Shown here: positions 1-9,135 of the stretch, piece by piece
How positions within the stretch are numbered: position 1 is the stretch's first letter
Layout of the letters: every line of letters starts with the position of its first letter
Origin: Granulicella mallensis MP5ACTX8
GTDB lineage: Bacteria > Acidobacteriota > Terriglobia > Terriglobales > Acidobacteriaceae
DNA length: 64,000 nt
Reading direction: 5' to 3'
Assembly (NCBI RefSeq): GCF_000178955.2
Contig: NC_016631.1
Coordinates: 1,240,001 to 1,304,000 of the forward strand
The notes under the pieces: model-generated
Database searches by the model: none
Seen by the model: only the letters and a program-made list of their open reading frames with translations
What the model was told of the DNA's origin: nothing
Made by a program: the position numbers and the translations under genes

Positions 1-68
1 ATTAGATTCACCGCCGGAGCCCCATTTGGATTCAGCGTCAAAGTCAATCACACAAGGATTTGCGAGAT

Positions 69-269
69 ATGGAACAGGGAACAGTGAAGTGGTTTAACGA
101 CGCCAAGGGTTTCGGCTTTATCAGCCGGCAGAACGGTGAGGATGTGTTCGTGCATTACTCGGCCATCAACTCCAACGGCTTTAAAAGCCTGCAAGAAGGT
201 CAAGCGGTTCAATTCAACGTAGTTAAGGGGCCGAAGGGCTGGCAGGCATCCGACGTACAGCCTCTCTAA
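69..269 (+). CDS. Cold-shock protein (CspA family)
   Basis: A 66-residue single cold-shock domain protein, expected to bind single-stranded RNA or DNA as an RNA chaperone in the cytoplasm. It shows the family start [18 protein letters not shown] and the RNP1-like KGFGFI and RNP2-like VFVHY motifs. The ATG at 69 matches family N-termini; an upstream in-frame TTG at 60 would add three residues and is less likely. An AAGGAT-like ribosome site lies just before it. A strong terminator follows, so it is probably monocistronic. A near-identical paralogue lies at 36547. Confidence 0.95.
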   Translation: MEQGTVKWFNDAKGFGFISRQNGEDVFVHYSAINSNGFKSLQEGQAVQFNVVKGPKGWQASDVQPL

Positions 270-320
270 GCTTCGGCTTGAAGTAGCGGTATCGTAAGAT
301 TGAGTTCCATTAACTTTGCG

Positions 321-354
321 AAAAGGGCGGCTTCGGCTGCCCTTTTCCTGTTTT
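321..354 (+). terminator. Rho-independent terminator after cold-shock gene
   Basis: Perfect 8-bp stem AAAAGGGC/GCCCTTTT with a UUCG-type inner loop (321-346), followed by CCTGTTTT. It sits about 50 bases after the cold-shock stop codon. Confidence 0.85.
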
Positions 355-471
355 AGACCGCTTATGCCGTAAGGGAAATATCCGTGTTGGCGCTCTCCGT
401 AAAAAAGTACTGCATCTTATTTTGGATTTTATTATCTATAATTCCAGTTCAGTTTTATAGAGGAGAGAAGG

Positions 472-1224
472 ATGAATCTTGGTTCCGGAGTGCTTTCGGG
501 CAAAGTGACCTTGGTTACGGGTGGTTCGCGCGGTATTGGGGCGGGGATCGTGAGACGTCTGGCCAAAGAGGGGGCGGCTGTTGCGTTCACTTATTCGGCT
601 TCGCACGAGAAGGCAGAGCAGTTGGTGCAGGTTGTCGAAGCGGCAGGAGGAAAAGCCCTGGCGATTCAGGCTGATAGTGCGGATGCTACTGCGGTACAAG
701 GTGCGATTGAGCAGACGGTGAAGGCCTTCGGCAGGCTCGATGTCTTTGTAAACAATGCGGGTATCCTGCTGCGGGGCACGATCGACCAGTTTTCACTTGA
801 AGATCTGGACCGGATGCTTGCGGTCAATGTGCGTTCCGTCTTTGTAGGCATCCAGGCGGCGGCACGTCACATGACTGAGGGCGGCCGCATTGTGACCGTT
901 GGAAGCGTCGTCGCTCAGAGAACAGCTTTCCCAGGTGCCAGTGTCTATGGAATGACCAAGTCGGCTGTCGCGGGACTGGTGCGCGGAGTCGCCATTGATC
1001 TTGCCTTGCGTGGCATTACCGTCAACAACATACAGCCGGGGCCGACGGCGACGGATATGAATCCAGCGGATGGGCCGCATGTCGATATCATCAGGAATCT
1101 GCTGCCGATCAAGCGGTTTGGTACTGACGATGAGGTCGCCAGCCTAGTCGCCTATCTGGCTGGCCCGGAAGCAGGCTTTATTACGGGAGCAAGCCTGACG
1201 ATCGATGGTGGCTATCTGGCGTGA
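472..1224 (+). CDS. SDR-family NAD(P)-dependent oxidoreductase
   Basis: A 250-residue classical short-chain dehydrogenase/reductase. It carries the Rossmann cofactor motif TGGSRGIG near residue 16, the NNAG motif near residue 90, a Ser before the catalytic pair, and YGMTK (Y-x3-K) near residue 160. Length and motifs resemble FabG-like 3-ketoacyl reductases, but the substrate cannot be read from sequence. A clear AGGAGA ribosome site lies at 461-466, and a TATAAT-like box at 437-442 may be its -10. The TetR gene downstream on the same strand suggests the pair is co-regulated. Confidence 0.9.
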   Translation: MNLGSGVLSGKVTLVTGGSRGIGAGIVRRLAKEGAAVAFTYSASHEKAEQLVQVVEAAGGKALAIQADSADATAVQGAIEQTVKAFGRLDVFVNNAGILLRGTIDQFSLEDLDRMLAVNVRSVFVGIQAAARHMTEGGRIVTVGSVVAQRTAFPGASVYGMTKSAVAGLVRGVAIDLALRGITVNNIQPGPTATDMNPADGPHVDIIRNLLPIKRFGTDDEVASLVAYLAGPEAGFITGASLTIDGGYLA

Positions 1225-1336
1225 GTTTAAGACAGCCTGATGTCTCGTGGTCTCTTCAGGGCTGCGAGACATCACACTGAGCAGATACCCTGTTTACAGC
1301 CGCGCTTCAGCCCAGTAGGAAGAGAAGACACGAATC

Positions 1337-1942
1337 ATGGCCAGACCGAAAGAGTTCGACCGCGACGAAGCGCTGCAAAAGGCGATTGGAGTTTTTTGCG
1401 AGAAAGGCTATGCCGCAGCTTCTACCGATGAACTGATGCGGGCGATGAAGATCAGTCGCCAGAGCATGTATGACACGTATGGAGATAAGCGGGAGCTTTA
1501 TCTGGAGGCATTCCGGCGCTATGTTGCCGACAGTGTCAGCGAGCAGATCGGTTATCTGGAGCAGACTTCGTCCCCGCTCGCGGGAATCGAGAAGATGCTT
1601 CTTGCCTTCGCTATCAGGGCGGAGCGAGAGGGAGTCGTCGGCTGCATGGGTATCAATGCGATCTGCGAGTTCGGCCGATCTGATGCAGCGGTTAGCTCGC
1701 TGGGAGATCTGGAAAGCGATCGATTGAATGCTGCGCTGCGGAAGGCGCTTCGCCGGGCGAAGGTTGAAAAAGAGATCAGTGAGACGATGAAAGAAGAGGC
1801 CGCCGCACGGTTTCTGAGCGCGACGCTTGCGGGGATGAAGGTGGCTGCGAAGGCTGGTGCAGAGAGGCAGGCTCTTGAGAGCATTGCCCATTTCGCCTTG
1901 CGTGGATTGACGAGCCCTGAGAGGACAGAGGATGACTTATAG
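1337..1942 (+). CDS. TetR/AcrR-family transcriptional regulator
   Basis: A 201-residue regulator with an N-terminal helix-turn-helix (about residues 10-55: ALQKAIGVFCEKGY, then MKISRQSMYDTYGDKREL) and a helical ligand-binding C-terminal domain typical of TetR dimers. It follows the SDR gene by 112 bases in the same direction, the usual arrangement of a small oxidoreductase/TetR unit in which the regulator represses its neighbour. The ATG at 1337 is preceded by an AGGAAGAG ribosome site. Confidence 0.9.
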   Translation: MARPKEFDRDEALQKAIGVFCEKGYAAASTDELMRAMKISRQSMYDTYGDKRELYLEAFRRYVADSVSEQIGYLEQTSSPLAGIEKMLLAFAIRAEREGVVGCMGINAICEFGRSDAAVSSLGDLESDRLNAALRKALRRAKVEKEISETMKEEAAARFLSATLAGMKVAAKAGAERQALESIAHFALRGLTSPERTEDDL

Positions 1943-1949
1943 CCAAGAT

Positions 1950-2951
1950 TCAGGGTTTAGGTGTCTCGTCTGGCTTTGGCGGTGCGCTCTGATCGGGTGT
2001 TGAGGCTGGAGCAGGCTGATCGGGTAGCGGCTGGCCATCCGGTCCGATAACACCGTTGCTGCCAAGGATCCTTGAAGTGGCGCGGAACTTGCGGTAGTCG
2101 GAGGTCACGAGGTGTATCCGGCCATTGATCCCGGCGAACAGCAGGACGCGGATATTACCCTGCCCGTCGAGCTGCGCCGGCAGCCAGACTTCGCCGTTCA
2201 CCTTCTGCGCCCGAAAGCTGAAGCTCGCCCCTTTGTGCACGTCCGCGACGAGGCCGCCACCGATCTTAAAGTCGTTGAGGAAGTGTCCCTCACTGCGAAC
2301 CATCGTTTGATCCGCCTCGTCGATCCAGACGGTTCCCACCAGGTCGCGGATAACGCCTTCGGATGCATTGTGTGTCTTGGCCTTGGGATCTCCGGCGTAA
2401 TCGACGATGATCGTCGGCCGTCCGTCAAGCATCTCCCGGCGTGGATGGGTGAAAGAACCAAGCTCCAGGATGCGCGAGGCGGAGATGGTCTCATCGCCGC
2501 GTGAGTCAGTGTCTTTGCCCTTGTCCTGTGCTTTTTCCTGGCGCGCGTGAGCCTTGGCGACTTCTTTGTTGATGTGCTCGTCTTCCTTCTTCTTTTCGTC
2601 GTCGGTGAGAGGCTTTCCGTTCCGAGCCACGATGCGGTTGACTCGAACGCCGCTAATCGTCAGGCTCTCCGCATCGGTCACGGTCATCTTCTTTACGTTG
2701 CCTTTGCCGTCGAGGTCCTGCTCTTCCTGGTGGACGTGATAGGTGTAGTCCTTCTGCTGGGCCTCGATGGTCTTCTGATTCTTTTCGACGGCGAGCAGCA
2801 GTTCTCGAACATCCGGCAGAGGCTTTTCCTGTGCGTCTGGTGTTGCCTGGATTTGAATAGGAGCGGGCTCGGGTGTGGCCGCAGGTTGTTGCGCGGTGGC
2901 GAAGCATCCGGTGAGCAGCATCGTCGCGGAGAGCACGAGGTTCCGAGTCAT
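1950..2951 (-). CDS. Secreted lipoprotein, LolA-like region, function unknown
   Basis: A 333-residue protein starting with a signal peptide whose LTGC lipobox (cleavage before Cys16) predicts an outer-membrane lipoprotein. A charged coiled-coil-like middle (KKKEDEHINKEVAKAHARQ, about 115-150) follows. The C-terminal half has motifs such as VWIDEADQTMVRSEG and a string of beta strands reminiscent of outer-membrane-lipoprotein-sorting (LolA-like) folds. The end is Pro/Thr-rich. Convergent with the TetR gene, 7 bases apart, and divergent from the MFS gene. No specific function is assigned. Confidence 0.75.
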   Translation of the reverse strand: MTRNLVLSATMLLTGCFATAQQPAATPEPAPIQIQATPDAQEKPLPDVRELLLAVEKNQKTIEAQQKDYTYHVHQEEQDLDGKGNVKKMTVTDAESLTISGVRVNRIVARNGKPLTDDEKKKEDEHINKEVAKAHARQEKAQDKGKDTDSRGDETISASRILELGSFTHPRREMLDGRPTIIVDYAGDPKAKTHNASEGVIRDLVGTVWIDEADQTMVRSEGHFLNDFKIGGGLVADVHKGASFSFRAQKVNGEVWLPAQLDGQGNIRVLLFAGINGRIHLVTSDYRKFRATSRILGSNGVIGPDGQPLPDQPAPASTPDQSAPPKPDETPKP

Positions 2952-3027
2952 ATTTTCAATATACGTTTGTCCCCGGAAGCAGGTTCATTCGCGAAGGCTG
3001 CCCCAGGCGGGGTAGCATCAAAGAATC

Positions 3028-4716
3028 GTGGGTCAAACGGGACAGGTAGATTCAACCGATATCGCGCCTCCGGAGCAGAATCCGCTGCGCAAGAGCGCTG
3101 GCGCTTTCGCTCCACTGCAAATCCCTCTCTTTCGCGATCGTTGGATCGCGTCTACCGTATCGAGCGTTGGCACGTGGATGCAGGACACCGCCGGCACGTG
3201 GCTGATGACGGTACTGACGACCTCGCCGCTGCTGATCGCTCTGATGCAGACGGCGGCGAGCCTGCCGGTGCTGTTTCTTGGCCTGCTTGCGGGAGCGACC
3301 GCGGATATCTATGAACGGCGTCGGCTGCTGATCTTCTGGCAGTGTTGGATGCTGGGCAGCGTCGCGATTCTTGCGGTGCTGACCTTCTTCGGTGTGGTTT
3401 CGCCAGTCATGCTGCTGTTGCTTACCTTCATGCTCAACATCGGTTCGGCGATGAACAATCCTGCGTGGCAGGCGATTGTGCCAGAGCTGGTGCCGCGTGA
3501 AGATATTCCCAGCGCCGTTACGCTGAATGCCGCGAGCAACAATATTGCACGCGCGGTGGGGCCTGCGCTCGGCGGTCTGATGATCGCGGCGTTCATGAGT
3601 CCTCACAAAGGCGCGGGCTGGGTCTTTGCGCTGAACTCCGCATCGTTTGCCGGGGTGATCTGGATTCTGTGGCGATGGAAGCGCACGCCGCTCTTCAAGA
3701 GCGCGCTGCCTGCGGAACGCATGGCTGGCTCAGTGCGGTCGGGGCTGCGCTATCTGCGTTATGCGCCGAGCTTGCAAGGGCCGCTGATTCGTGCGTTTAC
3801 GTTCACCTTCTTTGTCAGCGCGGTGTGGTCGTTGCTGGCGCTGGTGGCCAAGCAGGATTTGCATCACGGTGCGATGGGCTATGGCATTCTGAACGGCTCT
3901 CTTGGGGTAGGGGCGGTCATGGGAGCTACATCGCTGGCGAGGATTCGTCGTCATATCGACGCAGACAAGCTGCTGGCGATTACTTCGGTCTACTATGTCG
4001 TGACGCTGCTGTTGTTGGCCTTTGTTCATGTTCCCGCTGTGGCCATCCTCACGCTGCTTGGCGCGGGTTTTGCGTGGACGACGACGATGTCCACGCTGAA
4101 TGTGTCGGTGCAGCTCTCGGTGCCGGGATGGGTCTACGCTCGCGCGCTGGGCACATACCTGATGACGTTCCAAGGAGGAATGGCACTGGGCAGCGTGGTT
4201 TGGGGCGTTATTGCGCAGCGCAGTTCGACGAAGGCGGCGTTGATTTGTTCGGCGGTTGGTATGGCTCTGTCGATTCCGTTCATGTCCCGCATCCACATTC
4301 TGAAGGGCGAGCTGCCGGACCTGACGCCGTACAAGTGGAAGCGTCCCTTACCGACTCTGGCGACGATGCCCGATCCCGATGACGGCCCGGTGCGCATCTC
4401 GATCGACTACCGCATTCCGCTGGAGAATTATGCGGTGTTCTCTCGGGTCATTCACTCGCTTGAAGCGGTGCGCCTGCGTGGCGGTGCGGTGCGCTGGGGG
4501 ATCTACCGCGATGCGGCAGATCCTGAACATCTGAACGAGACCTTCGTGATGGAGAGTTGGCTGGACTATTTGCGTTCACGTGAGCGCATGACGGCGGCAG
4601 ACCACCTGATTCGCGAACAGGTGTATGCGCTGCATCGCGGCGATGGAACGCCTACGGTCTCGCACCAGATATGGGCGAGGGAAGTGGCGGAGCATGCCGA
4701 GGGATCGGCGTCGTAA
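3028..4716 (+). CDS. MFS transporter with C-terminal cytoplasmic domain (MFS_3/EntS-like)
   Basis: A 562-residue inner-membrane protein. About 12 hydrophobic segments span residues 35-430, with an early 'RDRWIASTVSSVGTWMQDTAGTWL' type first helix characteristic of the MFS_3 (PF05977) group, which includes enterobactin exporter EntS-like proteins. Residues about 455-550 form a soluble extension resembling a dimeric alpha/beta-barrel (antibiotic-biosynthesis-monooxygenase-like) domain, a known feature of this group. Efflux of a small molecule is likely, but the substrate is unknown. The start is GTG at 3028, 76 bases from the divergent lipoprotein gene. Confidence 0.88.
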   Translation: MGQTGQVDSTDIAPPEQNPLRKSAGAFAPLQIPLFRDRWIASTVSSVGTWMQDTAGTWLMTVLTTSPLLIALMQTAASLPVLFLGLLAGATADIYERRRLLIFWQCWMLGSVAILAVLTFFGVVSPVMLLLLTFMLNIGSAMNNPAWQAIVPELVPREDIPSAVTLNAASNNIARAVGPALGGLMIAAFMSPHKGAGWVFALNSASFAGVIWILWRWKRTPLFKSALPAERMAGSVRSGLRYLRYAPSLQGPLIRAFTFTFFVSAVWSLLALVAKQDLHHGAMGYGILNGSLGVGAVMGATSLARIRRHIDADKLLAITSVYYVVTLLLLAFVHVPAVAILTLLGAGFAWTTTMSTLNVSVQLSVPGWVYARALGTYLMTFQGGMALGSVVWGVIAQRSSTKAALICSAVGMALSIPFMSRIHILKGELPDLTPYKWKRPLPTLATMPDPDDGPVRISIDYRIPLENYAVFSRVIHSLEAVRLRGGAVRWGIYRDAADPEHLNETFVMESWLDYLRSRERMTAADHLIREQVYALHRGDGTPTVSHQIWAREVAEHAEGSAS

Positions 4717-4745
4717 GAGGCGCAATGTGGGGAATTTGGGGGGAT

Positions 4746-5030
4746 CTAGGCCGCAAGCCGCGGTTGTACTTTTGCTAACGCGTTACTCTTAGCAAGGCGG
4801 AGGTCATAGTCGTTCTGGAGATTCAGCCAGAACTGTGCCGGTAGTCCGAAGTAGATGCCGAGCCGAAGTGCAGTATCGGCTGAAATGGAACGCTTGCCTC
4901 GCACTACGTCGTTCATGCGGGGAACAGAGACATGCAGGTCCTTTGCGAGACGGTATGCCGTGAGACCGAGTGGTTCCATGAACTCGGTCAGCAGGATGTC
5001 TCCAGGATGGATTGCGAATGGCTGGGGCAT
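4746..5030 (-). CDS. higA: HigA-family antitoxin (Xre-type HTH)
   Basis: A 94-residue antitoxin opening with the HigA signature 'IHPGDILLTEFMEPLGLTAYRLA' class of sequence, then an Xre helix-turn-helix (HVSVPRMNDVVRGKRSIS) and the FWLNLQNDYDLRLA tail. It should bind and neutralise the preceding HigB and repress the operon. It starts 11 bases after the HigB stop, with an AAGGAGGG ribosome site in the gap. Toxin-first order is typical of higBA. Confidence 0.93.
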   Translation of the reverse strand: MPQPFAIHPGDILLTEFMEPLGLTAYRLAKDLHVSVPRMNDVVRGKRSISADTALRLGIYFGLPAQFWLNLQNDYDLRLAKSNALAKVQPRLAA

Positions 5031-5041
5031 CTTACCCTCCT

Positions 5042-5323
5042 TCAGTGGTAGTCCACGATCTCTACATCGTGCGCGTTCTTATCGTGCCAGATGAAACACA
5101 CACGATATTGATCGTTCACCCGGATACTATGTTGACCTTTACGATCACCTTTCAATGCCTCAAGCCTGTTGCCTGGTGGAACTGTCAGGTTTTCCAGTTC
5201 GAGAGCGGCATTGAGAATTGCGAGTTTCTTCCATGCCGATATGTGGATGTTTGCAGGAATACGGCGGCTTTTGCCTGTGTCCCACAGCAACGCCGTATCG
5301 GCATCTCGGAAGCTCACAATCAC
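5042..5323 (-). CDS. higB: HigB-family toxin (RelE-like mRNA interferase)
   Basis: A 93-residue RelE/HigB-fold toxin, expected to cleave ribosome-bound mRNA. Features include VSFRDADT at the N-terminus, a PPGNRLEALKGDRKGQHSIRVNDQYRVCF core (canonical 'PPGNRLE.LKGDR.G..SIR.N.QWRi.F' pattern) and an EIVDYH end. The GTG at 5323 is preferred because family members begin about two residues before SFRD; a longer reading from 5359 would add 12 unlikely residues. First gene of the higBA operon. Confidence 0.9.
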   Translation of the reverse strand: MIVSFRDADTALLWDTGKSRRIPANIHISAWKKLAILNAALELENLTVPPGNRLEALKGDRKGQHSIRVNDQYRVCFIWHDKNAHDVEIVDYH

Positions 5324-5402
5324 GAATTCGATAATAATGCGATGCGTTACTATCGTCAAATATTGTCAGCGTGAGTTGATTCGTCTTTGTCCTAGAGATG
5401 GG

Positions 5403-7922
5403 TTACAGCCCATGTCCCAGGGCCAGGTCGATCAGCGTCTTCTCTTCCATCTCGTGGGCCTTTGCGGAACCCGTTGCGGGGCTGGCGCTGGCTGTGCGTT
5501 TCACGGTCAGGACGGGGCGGTCTCCCGCCACGCGCTTCAGTCTTGGCTGCACGAAGGAGAGAGCGCCCATGTTGGCCGGCTCTTCCTGGACCCAGACGAT
5601 CTCGGTCGCGTCCGGATGCTGGTCGAGGGCGGCCTTCAGCTCTGCTTCGGGCCAGGGATAGAGCTGCTCGACGAAGACGATGCCGACGCTCATGTCATTG
5701 CGCTTGGCACGCTCGACGCGGAGGTTGTGGCCGATCTTGCCGGTGCAGACCAGAAGACGGCGAGGGTTCTGCACTTCGTTGTCGGGCAGCACATTCTGGA
5801 ACGAAGCCTTACCCAGGTCCGCGATGCTCGACATCGCGTCCGGATGACGCAGCATCGACTTCGGTGTGAAGACGATCAGCGGCTTGCGCCACTTGCGCAT
5901 GGCCTGGCGGCGCAGCAGGTGGAAGTACTGGGCTGCGGTCGAGGGCTGGGCGATCTGGATGTTGTCCTGAGCGGCGAGCTGCAGGTAGCGCTCCATGCGT
6001 GCGCTGGAGTGCTCCGGTCCCTGGCCCTCATAGCCATGCGGCAGCAGCATGACGAGGCCGGAGAGCAGACCCCACTTGGCTTCGCTGGCGGAGATGAACT
6101 GGTCGATGATGATCTGCGCGCCGTTGGCGAAGTCGCCGAACTGCGCCTCCCACAGCGTGAGTGCTTCGGGGAAGTCGCGCGAGAAGCCATACTCATAGCC
6201 GAGGCAGGCAGCCTCGGAGAGCATAGAGTTGTAGACCTCCCAGTGGCCCTGGTTCGGAGCGATGTTGCTGAGCGGCGAGTAGCGGACCTCGGTCTCGATG
6301 TCGATCAGCACGGAGTGCCGCTGGTTGAACGTGCCGCGCTGCGAGTCCTGCCCGGTAAGCCGGACGGGAGTGCCTGCCTTGAGCAGGGAGGCATAGGCGA
6401 GCAGCTCGGCGGTGCCGTAGTCGAAGGGCTTCTTGCCTTCGCCCATCTCGATGCGCTGGTCGAGGACGGTCTTCTTCACCTTGGGGTGCAGGTGGAAGCC
6501 CTCGGGCGCTGTCGTGATGGCCTTCGTCAGAGAGGTGATCTCGGCAGCGTCAAGACCTGTGTTGGGGTTGTCATCCACGCGCAGCCGTCCGCCGTAGTAG
6601 GGGGCCCAATACTCGGGCAGGGTGTGCATCGTCGGCTTGTGCTCGGCGTGGGTCGCGCTCTTCTGGTCTTCGAGGAACTCCTGCTGTACCTCAGCAATCT
6701 CAGCGGTGGTATCTACACCCAGCTTCTCGGCATAGAGCTTATAGAGCGGAGGATGGTCCTTGATGAGGGCGTAGCGGCGCGGCTGCGTGACGGTTGGGTC
6801 GTCGACTTCGCTGTGGCCGTGGCGGCGATAGCCGATGAGATCGACGACGACATCGGAGCCGAAGGTGTGGCGATAGTCGGCGGCCAGTATGGCGATGCGT
6901 GCAACTGCTTCCGGATCTTCGGCGTTGACGTGGAAGATCGGGATCGGCAGACGCTTGGCGAGATCGCTGGCGAAGCGCGAGGAGTTGGACTCCTCAGGTA
7001 GCGCCGTGAAGCCGAGCAGGTTGTTGACGATGACCTGGATCGTTCCGCCGACGTTGTAGCCATGCAGAGAGGCAAGGTTGAGCGTTTCGGCCCAGATGCC
7101 CTGACCCGCGAAGGCCGCATCGCCGTGGATGATGAGCGGCAGCACCTGCTTCCGTCCGGCTTGGCCGATGCGCTCCTGATAGGCCCGTGCGCGCCCCATG
7201 ATGACTGGGTCTGCGGCTTCCAGGTGGCTGGGGTTCGAGGCGAGGTGCAGGTGGATGCTCTTGCCGTTGGGGGTGACGAAGTCTCCCGTTGCGCCGGTGT
7301 GGTACTTCACATCGCCGCCGCCCATGATGCTGCGCGGGTCGACATCTTCAAACTTGGTGAAGACCTCTTCGGAGGCGCGACCGATCGTGTTCACCATGAC
7401 GTTCAGGCGTCCGCGATGGCTCATCGCGAAGACCGATCGTGTGACGCCGTTGTCGGCTGAGGTCGTGAAGACCTGGTCGAGGAAGGGGATGAGGACCGTC
7501 AGGCCTTCGAGCGAGAAACGCTTGGTGCCGAGATAGCGCTGCTGGATCACCTGCTCGAAGATGTCCGCGCGGATGAGGCCGGTGAGAATGCGCGCTGTGT
7601 CTGCCGCCGGCAGGTCGCGCTCAAGCTGCTCCTGGATCCAGGCGCGCTTCTCGGGCGAAGGAATGTGCATGAACTCCGCGCCGATGGAGCCGCAGTAGTA
7701 GCGGCGCGCTTCTTCGGAGTCCGCGCCATCGGGCGCAGGAGTCGGGAAGGGCTCGGGCGGAAGATACTGGCCGAGTGGATCGAGCGAGGCCTGCAGATAA
7801 CCCCAGCGGCGGAAGATGTCGAAGGTGGTTTCGCGCGTGGTCGCTGCGGTGCCATTGTTGCTTGCGGGAGAGGTCTTGACTGAGGGGGAAGGCTTCGATG
7901 GAGTGGGCGTCTTCGTCGGCAT
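5403..7922 (-). CDS. sucA: 2-oxoglutarate dehydrogenase E1 component
   Basis: An 839-residue thiamine-diphosphate enzyme that decarboxylates 2-oxoglutarate in the TCA cycle and passes the succinyl group to the E2 lipoyl domain. Landmarks: YYCGSIGAEFMHIPS (about 74-88), AMSHRGRLNVMVN (about 167), the ThDP motif from GDAAFAGQGIWAE near residue 267 ending in NN, and GHSEVDDP. The C-terminal half holds the transketolase-like pyrimidine domain (GTFNQRHSVL) and LLPHGYEGQGPEHSSARMER. It lacks the roughly 80-residue N-terminal extension of E. coli SucA and starts instead with a Pro/Ser/Thr-rich tail. No E2 or E3 gene is adjacent. Confidence 0.95.
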   Translation of the reverse strand: MPTKTPTPSKPSPSVKTSPASNNGTAATTRETTFDIFRRWGYLQASLDPLGQYLPPEPFPTPAPDGADSEEARRYYCGSIGAEFMHIPSPEKRAWIQEQLERDLPAADTARILTGLIRADIFEQVIQQRYLGTKRFSLEGLTVLIPFLDQVFTTSADNGVTRSVFAMSHRGRLNVMVNTIGRASEEVFTKFEDVDPRSIMGGGDVKYHTGATGDFVTPNGKSIHLHLASNPSHLEAADPVIMGRARAYQERIGQAGRKQVLPLIIHGDAAFAGQGIWAETLNLASLHGYNVGGTIQVIVNNLLGFTALPEESNSSRFASDLAKRLPIPIFHVNAEDPEAVARIAILAADYRHTFGSDVVVDLIGYRRHGHSEVDDPTVTQPRRYALIKDHPPLYKLYAEKLGVDTTAEIAEVQQEFLEDQKSATHAEHKPTMHTLPEYWAPYYGGRLRVDDNPNTGLDAAEITSLTKAITTAPEGFHLHPKVKKTVLDQRIEMGEGKKPFDYGTAELLAYASLLKAGTPVRLTGQDSQRGTFNQRHSVLIDIETEVRYSPLSNIAPNQGHWEVYNSMLSEAACLGYEYGFSRDFPEALTLWEAQFGDFANGAQIIIDQFISASEAKWGLLSGLVMLLPHGYEGQGPEHSSARMERYLQLAAQDNIQIAQPSTAAQYFHLLRRQAMRKWRKPLIVFTPKSMLRHPDAMSSIADLGKASFQNVLPDNEVQNPRRLLVCTGKIGHNLRVERAKRNDMSVGIVFVEQLYPWPEAELKAALDQHPDATEIVWVQEEPANMGALSFVQPRLKRVAGDRPVLTVKRTASASPATGSAKAHEMEEKTLIDLALGHGL

Positions 7923-8122
7923 GACACTATCTATGCTAGACCTTTCGCTATAGCGTTTGGAATGGGTGTTCGATATTCGGGCGTTAATGCGGGATTTCGA
8001 ACCTGAAGAGTGACTGGAGGTTGAGGCCAGGGTTGCTCTTTGTCTTGCAGGATGAGGGTTTTAGGTGTGCGTAGCTGCGTTTATGCCCTGGCGGGACGGG
8101 TTTTGGTATTTGCTTTTCTGGT

Positions 8123-8363
8123 TTGTCATTCCGAGGCATCGCCGAGTGAATCTGCTTTCTCCCGTTTTTTGTGGGTGTCGTCACGAATGCCATGTGGCGC
8201 AGATGTGTGCTTTTCGTTTTGCCTTGGATTGTATGGGTGGTTCGGGCGAAGAACGGGAGGAAGCAGGTTCGCTCCCCTTCGGCTGCGCTCAGGGTCGGAA
8301 TGACAACCAGAAAGGCAACGGCAAAGACAACAGCAACAGCAGATTCCCTGCGGGAATGACAAA
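8123..8363. repeat. Dispersed hairpin repeat, family A, plus small palindrome
   Basis: The 490-base gap between sucA and the Lgt-like gene holds an element whose two ends are inverted (GTCATTCCGA...TCTGCTTTCTCCCG at the left, its complement ending in TCGGAATGAC near 8302). It is followed by a short palindrome ATTCCC-TGC-GGGAAT at 8342-8356. The same arms recur at about 10876, 24743, 33390 and 48835. No credible gene was seen in the gap. Confidence 0.8.
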
Positions 8364-8412
8364 CCAGAAAGGCAACAGCAAAGGCAACTAAGTTCGCTAC
8401 ACTCGCTGTATC

Positions 8413-9135
8413 TTGCCGACGATCTTCCATTCCGAACTGCATCCGCTGTTTGAGACGCTGGGGTATGTGGGTGGATTTGCGGTGTATCGCTGGAGCCGTG
8501 CCCGGCAAGGCGATGCGCTGACCGACGAGCGGCGCTGGACCGTGATTGCTGCTGCTGCCATTGGGGCGCTGGTGGGAAGCCGCCTGCTGGGGCTGGCTGA
8601 ACAGGCTCCGCGGATTGGCCTGCATTGGAGCGATGTGCTGCGGCCCGGTGGTAAGACGATCGTCGGTGGACTGCTGGGCGGATGGATCGCAGTCGAGATT
8701 GCGAAATGGCTTACTGGCGTGAGATCGCGAACGGGCGACCTGTTTGCCGTGCCGCTATGCGTGGGCATTGCGATCGGCAGAGTTGGATGTTTTTTCGCGG
8801 GACTTGCGGATGACACTTATGGAACGGCAACGTCCTTGCCCTGGGGCGTCGATTTTGGCGATGGAGTGCGGCGGCATCCCACGCAGTTGTATGAGTTCTG
8901 CTTTCTGGCGTTGCTGGCGGGCGTGTTGTGGCAATGGAACAAAAGGCCGCATGTTACAGGGCAGGTATTCAGGGAATTTTTAGCGGCGTATCTTGGTTGG
9001 CGGCTGGTGATTGACTTCATCAAGCCGCAGCCACTGGTTGTTGGGATGAACCTGATTCAGTGGGCGTGTGTCGCAGGGTTGGTTGTGCTGGCTGTAAGTG
9101 AGGTAATTCGTAGGCGAGAGGTGCAGCGTGCTTGA
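8413..9135 (+). CDS. Divergent prolipoprotein diacylglyceryl transferase-like membrane protein
   Basis: A 240-residue multi-pass membrane protein of the Lgt fold: GRVGCFFAGLADDTYG at 122-137 aligns with the Lgt signature GRxxNFxNxExxG, followed by LPWGVDF and RHPTQLYE. Two features required in true Lgt are altered: the HGGL motif reads VGGLL (V84 where His is expected) and the Asn residues of the signature are Cys126 and Ala129. It may therefore not be a genuine lipoprotein transferase. TTG start. It overlaps the next gene by 8 bases and lies in a putative three-gene lipid unit with the radical SAM gene. Confidence 0.8.
   Translation: MPTIFHSELHPLFETLGYVGGFAVYRWSRARQGDALTDERRWTVIAAAAIGALVGSRLLGLAEQAPRIGLHWSDVLRPGGKTIVGGLLGGWIAVEIAKWLTGVRSRTGDLFAVPLCVGIAIGRVGCFFAGLADDTYGTATSLPWGVDFGDGVRRHPTQLYEFCFLALLAGVLWQWNKRPHVTGQVFREFLAAYLGWRLVIDFIKPQPLVVGMNLIQWACVAGLVVLAVSEVIRRREVQRA

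Noticed and set aside
437-470. TetR operator and full promoter in front of the SDR gene
   Set aside because: A TATAAT is visible, but no good -35 at 16-18 bases and only weak TATAA/TTATA symmetry; not listed as a feature.
5169-7001. 610-residue frame opposite sucA
   Set aside because: Shadow of a highly conserved enzyme gene on the other strand; composition is what GC-rich antisense gives.
7984-8625. 213-residue minus-strand frame between sucA and the Lgt-like gene
   Set aside because: Covers family A repeat and the antisense of the Lgt-like gene; no homologous features.
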